DNA from: Mesorhizobium xinjiangense
GTDB lineage: Bacteria > Pseudomonadota > Alphaproteobacteria > Rhizobiales > Rhizobiaceae
NCBI RefSeq assembly: GCF_009749525.1
Contig: NZ_WOAC01000007.1
Span: 1 to 64,000 of the forward strand
Reading direction: 5' to 3'
DNA: 64,000 nucleotides
A model generated the notes under the pieces. It was not told the DNA's origin. It saw nothing but the letters and a program-made list of their open reading frames with translations, and searched no databases. Below are positions 58,177-64,000 of the stretch, piece by piece; the first letter of the stretch is position 1; every line of letters begins with the position of its first letter. A program made the position numbers and the translations under genes.

Positions 58177-59199
58177 TCAGTCGGCGGGAACGCCGTTTTC
58201 CCATTCGGCCCAATTCTCGATCACGGCTTGTGCCAGGACCGAACCGACGCGGTAGGCACTGGCGGTTGCCGGGCCGAAACCGCCGGAGTCGGCGGTCAGC
58301 GACTCGACCGCGCTCATCCCGTCGGGTTCGCGGTCGAAATTCGATGCCGTGCGCAAAAGCGCGACGCGGCTGAAATCAAGCAGCCCCGCATCGGCGCCGC
58401 GCCGCAGGGCGGTCAGCGTCGCGTTGTCCTCCATCTGCGTGGTGCAGTAATTGCCCTTGCCCTCGGTCAGCAGCGATACCCATTCGCCCATGCCCTCGGC
58501 GATGTCGGTGCCATGCCAGTAGGTGTCGGAGGAAAGCGTGTCGCAGATGCTGACTTCGGGGGCCGCGCCGGCCGGCGCTTCACCATAGGCCTGGCGATAG
58601 GCCTGCGCCTTCTCGCTATCGGCCAGTTCGACGTCCCTGGTCAGGGAGAAAGCCTTGTCCACCAGGGCTTCGTTGAGTTCGTAGACTTCTGTCCCCGAAC
58701 CCCATTTCGGTTTTTCGCCCGGCTTTGCGGCGCCGAGCGCCACCACGCCATTCGGCCATTCGGCGGGAACCTGGCGCGGGTCGATTTCGTGCCGCAGCCC
58801 TCCGTCGATTGCGTAGCGCGCCCAATGGGCCGAACCGAGCGTGCCGTCGCTCGGGTCGACGCCCCCGATGCCGGCGATGAGAATATAGGTCTGCTCCAGG
58901 TCGTAGAGGCCGCTATAGACCAGGGCGGAAACGGAACTGGCGGCATTTGCGAAACCCATTGCCGTCGTCATCAGGCAGAGCCCGTCGGCGTTGCAGGCGA
59001 CTTCGGGATAGTCCTTCGACAGGCCGGGCACGGCCGTTTTCGTCTCCAGCTTGCCATTTTCCAACCAGGGTTTGGCTTCCTCGCCGAACATGGTGATGAC
59101 CAAGACCTTTGGCGCAAAAGGTTCGGCGAATGCCGGTGCCGACCAGACGGCGGAGCCGGCGGCCAGCGTGGCCAGGAGAGTGAAGGAGGTTTTGAGCAT
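58177..59199 (-). CDS. Purine nucleoside permease (NUP family)
   Basis: 340-aa exported protein: signal peptide MLKTSFTLLATLAAGSAVWSAPAFA, then KVLVITMFGEEAKPW, GIGGVDPSDGTLGSAHWARYAIDGGL and MEDNATLTAL, characteristic of the NUP purine nucleoside permease/phosphorylase-like family. Likely a periplasmic nucleoside-handling protein. ATG 59214 (MDRDRM) is an alternative start. Between it and the dehydrogenase gene lies the second copy of the 105-bp repeat. It adds to the nucleoside theme of the BMP operon at 3.2-9.4 kb. Confidence 0.82.
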   Translation of the reverse strand: MLKTSFTLLATLAAGSAVWSAPAFAEPFAPKVLVITMFGEEAKPWLENGKLETKTAVPGLSKDYPEVACNADGLCLMTTAMGFANAASSVSALVYSGLYDLEQTYILIAGIGGVDPSDGTLGSAHWARYAIDGGLRHEIDPRQVPAEWPNGVVALGAAKPGEKPKWGSGTEVYELNEALVDKAFSLTRDVELADSEKAQAYRQAYGEAPAGAAPEVSICDTLSSDTYWHGTDIAEGMGEWVSLLTEGKGNYCTTQMEDNATLTALRRGADAGLLDFSRVALLRTASNFDREPDGMSAVESLTADSGGFGPATASAYRVGSVLAQAVIENWAEWENGVPAD

Positions 59200-59328
59200 T
59201 CTGTCTCGATCCATTGCAAGCGGGAGATGGTGTCGCCCGAACGGGCGCGCTTGCCGACTATCCACCCGCGCGCCGGGATCGGCCATGGCTCACCCAACCT
59301 ATCCACATCATTACTGCGTGGTCGTGAC

Positions 59329-59433
59329 CTAGATCGGCTCACCGTTTCACGGAATCGGTTCGCCGATCTAACCTTTTGATTCGACGCAATTCCGGACGGA
59401 GAACCGGTTTCCACTTCTCCTGGAATTGCTCTA
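59329..59433 (-). repeat. Interspersed 105-bp repeat (copy 2, inverted)
   Basis: Reverse complement of the element at 47945-48049, same length, four differences by eye. Its outer TAG is the stop codon of the dehydrogenase gene at 59431-61995. Confidence 0.88.
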
Positions 59434-61995
59434 ACCCCGCATCCTTTCTCCGGCCGGATCGAATGGTGGCTCGATATTGATACGGGCGGTCCGCCGCTGG
59501 CCGAGGATCTCGATCTCGAACAGGCGCTCGCTTTCGTTTTCGGCAAGCTCCGCCGGCACATAGGCCTGCGCCATCGATTTCTGCACATAATGGGCATAGC
59601 CGCCCGATGTCACCCAGCCGACGACGCGCCATTCGCCGTCGGTGATGCCATTTACGCTGCCGCCGCTGCTGCTGCCCGTCGTCTCCTTGCCGTCCGGGCC
59701 GAAGCGCGGGGCGCCGTAGCCGTGCGGGTTTTCGACCGTGCCGTAATCGGTGGCGGTCCTTGCCCAGACCGGTTCGTCGCCCATCACATCGGCGTCTTCG
59801 GCGTCGATGATGAAGGAGACGCGGCGCAGTTTTGGCCCTTCGGCCTGTTCCTTTGCGGCGGCCTGGCGGCCGATGAAATCGTTCTTGTCCAGCTTGACGA
59901 AGCGGTCCATCGCACCCTCGAAGGGCCCGTAGATGGGGCGCAATTCGCGGAACCAGGTGGGAAAGTTCTTTTCAAGCCGCATGGACAGAAGCGCACGCAT
60001 GCCGAAATCGACGATGCCGAATTCGGCGCCGGCTTTCTTGATTGCCTCGTAGACGAGGCGTTGATAGGCGGGCGGCATCCAGATTTCGTAGCCGAGATCG
60101 CCCGTATAGGTGAGGCGGTTGACCATGCAGGGCGCGCCGGCGACAGCCATTTCGCGGAAATCCATGAAGCGGAAGGCTTCTTTCGAAACGTCGATATCGG
60201 CGAGCTTTTCGAGCACGGCGCGCGCTTTCGGCCCGGCGATGGAAAGGCCGACAAGCGTCTGGTCGAAGCGGTGGATGGAGACGGAGCCGTCTTCCGGCAG
60301 GTGCTTTTCGAACCAGCGCATGTGATAGATCTGCGCCGCCGAGGAACCCCAGATCATGAAGCGGTCTTCGCTGGCCTTCGCAATGGTGAAATCGCCGATC
60401 AGCTTGCCGGATTCATTGAGCATCGGGGTGAGCACGATGCGGCCCGTCTTCGGCATGCGGTTGGTCATCAGCCGGTTGAGGAAGGCTTCCGTGCCCGGGC
60501 CCGAGACCTCGTATTTGGCGAAATTGGCGATCTCGGTGATGCCGGCGCTTTCGCGCACGGCGCGCACTTCGTTGCCGACATGCTCGAAATCGTTGGAGCG
60601 GTGGAAGGAGACGATGTCCTTCGGCTCCGTGCCCTTTGGCGCGAACCAGAGCGGGGTTTCCAGGCCCCATGAATCGCCCATCACCGCATTGTTGTCGCGG
60701 GTCATGATGTCGTAGAGCGGCGTCGTCTGCGCGGGACGGGCGGCGGGCAGTTCCTCGTTGGGGAAGCGGATGGAGAATCGGCGCGAATAGTTTTCGCGCA
60801 CCTTGGCGTTGGTGTAGCGCAGGCTCGCCCATTCGCCGAAGCGGGCAACATCCATGCCCCAGACATCGAATCCCGGATCGCCGTCCACCATCCAGTTGGC
60901 GAGCGCCAGCCCGACGCCGCCGCCCTGGGAAAAGCCCGCCATGACAGCGCAGGCACACCAGAAGTTGGTGAGGCCCTGGACAGGGCCGACCAGCGGGTTG
61001 CCGTCCGGTGCGAAGGTGAAGGGGCCGTTGATGACCTGCTTGATGCCGGCGTTTTCCAGTGCCGGGAAGTGGCGGAAGCCCACCTCCAGCGACGGCGCGA
61101 TGCGGTCGATGTCCGGCTCCAGAAGCTCGTGGCCGAAATCCCACGGCGTTTGGCGCGACGACCATGGCCTTGCAGCCTTTTCATAGGTGCCGAGCAGGAT
61201 GCCGTTGCGCTCCTGGCGGGTGTAGATCTCTCCCTTGAAGTCGATCACGCCGATCATCTCGCGGCCGGTGGCGCGGTTGAATTCCTCCACCTCCGGCATG
61301 GGTTCTGTAAGCAGATACATGTGCTCCATGGCAAGCAGCGGCAGCTCGAGCCCGACCATGCGGCCCACCTCGCGCGCCCACAGCCCGCCGCAATTGACCA
61401 CATGCTCGGTTTTCACCGTGCCTTGCTCGGTGACGACGTTCCAGGTGCCGTCGGGCTCCTGGGTGAGGTCGGTGACGCGGTTGCGCAGCACGATTTCCGC
61501 GCCCAGCTTGCGCGCGGCCCGGGCATAGGCGTGAGTGGTGCCGGAAGAATCGAGATGGCCTTCCACGGGGTCCCACAGGGCACCGACGAAATGGCTTTCA
61601 TCCATCAGCGGATACATCGCCTTGGCTTCGGAAGGCGTGATGAGCTCGGTCTCCATGCCGAGATAACGCCCCTTGGCGTGGGCGAGGCGCAGGAAGTCCA
61701 TGCGCTCGGGGCTGTCGGCCAGCATGACGCCGCCGGTCAGGTGCAGGCCGCAGGATTGCCCGGAAAGCTCCTCGATCTCCTTGTAAAGCTGCACCGTATA
61801 GGCCTGCAGCCTGGCGACGTTGGGATCGCCGTTCAGCGTATGGAAGCCGCCGGCGGCGTGCCACGAGGAGCCGGAGGTGAGCTCCGAGCGCTCGATGAGC
61901 ATGACGTCGCGCCAGCCGGCGCGGGCCAGGTGGTACAGCACCGAGCAGCCCACCACTCCACCGCCGATGACAACCGCTTTTGCATGAGATTTCAT
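59431..61995 (-). CDS. FAD-dependent dimethylglycine/sarcosine dehydrogenase-like (DAO-GcvT), second copy
   Basis: 854-aa DAO-GcvT enzyme like the one at 33177, but clearly diverged. Rossmann motif VVIGGGVVGCSVLYHLA (8-24) and SGSSWHAAGG with His46, the expected FAD attachment residue. GcvT part: HRSNDFEHVGNEV, LTYTGDLGYEIWMP. It carries a Ser/Gly-rich insertion TTGSSSGGSVNG near the C-terminus. It should demethylate an N-methylated substrate into methylene-THF. Operon order on the minus strand: MttB, DddP-like, this gene. Its TAG stop belongs to the 105-bp repeat. Confidence 0.87.
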   Translation of the reverse strand: MKSHAKAVVIGGGVVGCSVLYHLARAGWRDVMLIERSELTSGSSWHAAGGFHTLNGDPNVARLQAYTVQLYKEIEELSGQSCGLHLTGGVMLADSPERMDFLRLAHAKGRYLGMETELITPSEAKAMYPLMDESHFVGALWDPVEGHLDSSGTTHAYARAARKLGAEIVLRNRVTDLTQEPDGTWNVVTEQGTVKTEHVVNCGGLWAREVGRMVGLELPLLAMEHMYLLTEPMPEVEEFNRATGREMIGVIDFKGEIYTRQERNGILLGTYEKAARPWSSRQTPWDFGHELLEPDIDRIAPSLEVGFRHFPALENAGIKQVINGPFTFAPDGNPLVGPVQGLTNFWCACAVMAGFSQGGGVGLALANWMVDGDPGFDVWGMDVARFGEWASLRYTNAKVRENYSRRFSIRFPNEELPAARPAQTTPLYDIMTRDNNAVMGDSWGLETPLWFAPKGTEPKDIVSFHRSNDFEHVGNEVRAVRESAGITEIANFAKYEVSGPGTEAFLNRLMTNRMPKTGRIVLTPMLNESGKLIGDFTIAKASEDRFMIWGSSAAQIYHMRWFEKHLPEDGSVSIHRFDQTLVGLSIAGPKARAVLEKLADIDVSKEAFRFMDFREMAVAGAPCMVNRLTYTGDLGYEIWMPPAYQRLVYEAIKKAGAEFGIVDFGMRALLSMRLEKNFPTWFRELRPIYGPFEGAMDRFVKLDKNDFIGRQAAAKEQAEGPKLRRVSFIIDAEDADVMGDEPVWARTATDYGTVENPHGYGAPRFGPDGKETTGSSSGGSVNGITDGEWRVVGWVTSGGYAHYVQKSMAQAYVPAELAENESERLFEIEILGQRRTARINIEPPFDPAGERMRG

Positions 61996-62031
61996 GGTCC
62001 TGTGTCCGCTTCTTGCTGCTTCACATGTGTT

Positions 62032-63288
62032 TTATGAAAGAAGGTTCGTCTCGAAAGGGAATTTTGAAAGAAGCTCGGTGCCGCTCTCGGTCACGAGCAT
62101 CTGCTGTTCCAGCTTGACGCCCTGCGAACCGCCTTCCTCGCCGATATAGCTTTCTACGCACAGCGTCATGCCGGGCTCGATGGTCCCGTCATAGCCTGCA
62201 TCGGGGAAATCGGCGCGGTGATAGAGATAGGGGTATTCGCCGGTCATGCCGCAGCCATGGGCCGACAGATAATAGCGATTGGCGAAATAGCGCTCGGGGA
62301 TCGTCCAGGCCCGCTCGGCATAGTCGCGAAAGCTCATGCCCGGCCGGATGACCTGCATATTGTGCTCGACCTGCTCGAGCGCCGTTTTGTAGAGTGTCCT
62401 TTGCGCCTCGGTCGGCTTGCTGGGGCCGCAGTGGAAGGTGCGTGAAAAGTCCGAATAGTAGCCGTGGCAGCCGACCACATCGGTGTCGAGCGCGATCAGC
62501 TCGCCATCGGCGATGCGCTTCGGCCCGGTTTCCTGGAACCATGGATTGGTGCGCTGGCCCGAGGAGAGGAGGCGCGTTTCGCAATAATCGCCATTCTGGG
62601 CGATGACGGACCGATGCAGCACCGACCACAATTCGTTTTCGCTCAAGCCCGGCCGGATGGCATCGCGCAGCCGGGCAACGGCCGTTTCGGTGGCGCGCAG
62701 CGAAGCCTTGACGCATTTCATCTCTTCCGGCGACTTGATCGCCCGCGCCATCTCGGCCGGCTGCTGCGCGTCGACAATGCGAAAGCTTTCTGCGGCGAGT
62801 GCGATGGCCGCGCCGGCATTCATGCGCTCCAAGCCCACCGTGGCCTCCCGGCCCACCAGTTCGCGAAGCGTGGCGGCCATTTCCGCCGCCCAATCCCTTT
62901 CTCGTTCGGCAATGTTCGGCCCGGCGGCGACAAAGCTCGCCGTGCGGGCCGGGCGCACCTCGTCGATCGTCTCGAAACCGGCGGCCAGATGCATGCAGCC
63001 GGTGAATTCGTAGAGGATGGTGCGGTGTTCGGTGACGAGCAGGTAGCGTGACGGCGCGTTGCGCGCGGAAAAGACCTGCATGTTGCGCGTGCCGGTGGCG
63101 TAGCGGATGTCGACGGGGTCGGAAAGGATGACGGCGGCGATGGCGCGGCTCTTCATCTCGCCACGCAGCCTTGCCAGCCGGTACCGGCGAACCGCGCTCA
63201 GGTCGATGCCTTCGGACTCGGGCGCCCGGTCGAGCAGGGTAAGGTCTGAAAGGTCGCTACGCTCGGCGTGCCAGTCGAAATTCGCCAT
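62032..63288 (-). CDS. M24 (creatinase/Xaa-Pro peptidase fold) protein, DddP-like
   Basis: 418-aa protein of the pita-bread fold. Metal ligands: Asp268 and Asp270 (ALDTDVVG), Asp280 (YYSDFSRTF), His344 (SAHGCGM), Glu379 (CVESYIGEEGG) and Glu394 (VKLEQQM). The Asp-x-Asp pair and the spacing match DddP, the DMSP lyase of this fold, rather than ordinary aminopeptidase P. However, the residue where DddP is recalled to have its catalytic Asp (six after the His) is Gly350. So it is a DddP-family member whose activity is uncertain. It lies 36 bp before the dehydrogenase gene and 12 bp after the MttB gene. Confidence 0.75.
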   Translation of the reverse strand: MANFDWHAERSDLSDLTLLDRAPESEGIDLSAVRRYRLARLRGEMKSRAIAAVILSDPVDIRYATGTRNMQVFSARNAPSRYLLVTEHRTILYEFTGCMHLAAGFETIDEVRPARTASFVAAGPNIAERERDWAAEMAATLRELVGREATVGLERMNAGAAIALAAESFRIVDAQQPAEMARAIKSPEEMKCVKASLRATETAVARLRDAIRPGLSENELWSVLHRSVIAQNGDYCETRLLSSGQRTNPWFQETGPKRIADGELIALDTDVVGCHGYYSDFSRTFHCGPSKPTEAQRTLYKTALEQVEHNMQVIRPGMSFRDYAERAWTIPERYFANRYYLSAHGCGMTGEYPYLYHRADFPDAGYDGTIEPGMTLCVESYIGEEGGSQGVKLEQQMLVTESGTELLSKFPFETNLLS

Positions 63289-63300
63289 GGTGCCCAGCGA

Positions 63301-64000
63301 TTAGAAATCTGTCGGCGCGCCGCCCTCGGCGATACGCTTTTCGACAAATGCGTTGATTTCCTCCTCGATTGCCGGGTCGATTGGCGGCTTCTCGTAGGTC
63401 GCAAGCCGCTCCTTCCATACCCGATTGGCCCGGTCGATCGCCGTCGGACTGCCGGCTTCGGCCCAGCTTTCGTAATTGCGCCAGTCCGAGACGATCGGCT
63501 GGTAGAAGGCGGTTTTGTAGCGCGCTTGCGTGTGCGCCGTGCCGAAGAAATGGCCGCCAGGACCGACGTCGCGAATGGCGTCGATTGCCAGTGCTTCCTC
63601 GGAAATGTCGAGCGGGACAAAGATCTCGGCGATCATCTGCAGGAGGTCGATGTCGAGGATCGTCTTTTCGTAGGACGCGCAAAGCCCGCCCTCGAGCCAT
63701 CCCGCGGCGTGCTTGACGTAATTGCCGCCGCCCTGGACCGCGCCCCACAGCGAGAACATACTTTCGTAAGCTGCCTGCGCATCGACCGTGTTGGCCGCGC
63801 AGGCATTGGAGGTGCGATAGGGGATGGAGTAGCGCCGCGCCAACTGGCCGCCGACGATCTGCGCCTTGACGTTTTCCGGCGTGCCGAAGGCGGGGGCTCC
63901 GGACTTCATGTCGACATTGGAGGTGAAGCCGCCATAGACGACCGGCGCGCCTTTCCTCACCATCTGCGCGAAGGCGATGCCGGCCAGCGCCTCGGCGTTC
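63301..64000 (-). CDS. MttB family methyltransferase, C-terminal part (cut by window edge)
   Basis: At least 232 C-terminal residues of a second non-pyrrolysine MttB protein; the frame runs off the right edge, so the start is not seen. Landmarks: SGAPAFGTPENVKAQIVGG, VDAQAAYESMFSLW, HAAGWLEGGLCASYEK and GPGGHFFGTAHTQARYKTAFYQ. It parallels the MttB at 49064 but differs widely. It heads the visible operon MttB-DddP-like-dehydrogenase. No corrinoid gene is visible beside it; it may use the one at 48090. Confidence 0.88.
   Translation of the reverse strand, partial: NAEALAGIAFAQMVRKGAPVVYGGFTSNVDMKSGAPAFGTPENVKAQIVGGQLARRYSIPYRTSNACAANTVDAQAAYESMFSLWGAVQGGGNYVKHAAGWLEGGLCASYEKTILDIDLLQMIAEIFVPLDISEEALAIDAIRDVGPGGHFFGTAHTQARYKTAFYQPIVSDWRNYESWAEAGSPTAIDRANRVWKERLATYEKPPIDPAIEEEINAFVEKRIAEGGAPTDF

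Noticed and set aside
1-64000. Riboswitches (SAM, glycine, cobalamin) upstream of the C1 genes, CRISPR arrays, prophage or IS elements
   Set aside because: I looked before the metF operon, the MttB genes, BHMT and soxB and saw no recognisable aptamer core; no spaced direct repeats or transposase/integrase genes were found.

Overview
The window is GC-rich, densely coded chromosomal DNA that looks like a Hyphomicrobiales alphaproteobacterium, probably near Phyllobacteriaceae/Mesorhizobium. The basis is gene content (soxBDAG sarcosine oxidase, ExoD, GlxA-type AraC regulator, DUF1127-like small proteins, AztAB zinc transporter) and two kinds of rhizobial intergenic repeat. I see no rRNA, tRNA, CRISPR array, insertion sequence or phage gene. 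The right edge cuts a second MttB-family gene; the left edge probably cuts the rest of the zinc operon.

Layout. 0.1-1.9 kb: zinc ABC transporter (aztAB) behind a Zur-like palindrome. 2-3.2 kb: a DUF3095 protein. 3.2-9.4 kb: a minus-strand BMP-type nucleoside/nucleobase ABC transporter plus a cytosine-deaminase-like amidohydrolase, with composite palindromic repeats placed at gene starts. 9.6-11.5 kb: an LTA-synthase-like membrane sulfatase behind a Pho-box-like site. 11.7-19.5 kb: an arginine-type catabolic locus (ABC transporter with fused permease, DDAH-like hydrolase, BetI-like TetR regulator, AruI-like decarboxylase, AruH-like transaminase). 20-24.6 kb: nitroreductase, DksA/TraR zinc-finger protein, MarR regulator, an Asp-box propeller protein paired with a MoaD-like protein, and a TetR/SDR pair. 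24.6-29.8 kb: soxBDAG. 30-40.8 kb: MscS channel, small secreted protein, FAD/GcvT dehydrogenase, vWA protein, GlxA regulator, three tiny genes facing a LysR gene, alpha/beta hydrolase. 40.9-54.7 kb: corrinoid one-carbon cluster (RamA-like activator, methyl-THF:corrinoid methyltransferase, MetF plus separate MetV-like subunit, DUF1638, corrinoid protein, MttB-family methyltransferase, betaine-homocysteine-type methyltransferase), with ExoD, entericidin, LysE and an adenylate cyclase among them. 54.8-64 kb: SnoaL-like protein, XRE regulator, desaturase, PhnD-like protein, purine nucleoside permease, then a second N-methyl locus (FAD/GcvT dehydrogenase, DddP-like M24 protein, second MttB).

How it fits together. 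Much of the window serves degradation of methylated amines and onium compounds. Oxidative enzymes (SoxBDAG and two FAD/GcvT dehydrogenases) would pass N-methyl carbons to folate as methylene-THF. The MttB/corrinoid/MeTr/RamA set would move a methyl group onto THF, and MetF-MetV would oxidise it to the same methylene-THF pool. The BHMT-like enzyme offers a homocysteine route. This resembles the methyl branch of acetogens placed in an apparently aerobic rhizobial background. It is the most interesting system here, together with the DddP-like/MttB/DMGDH operon at the right edge and the DDAH plus arginine-transaminase locus. All functions are inferred from sequence recognition; no search was run.
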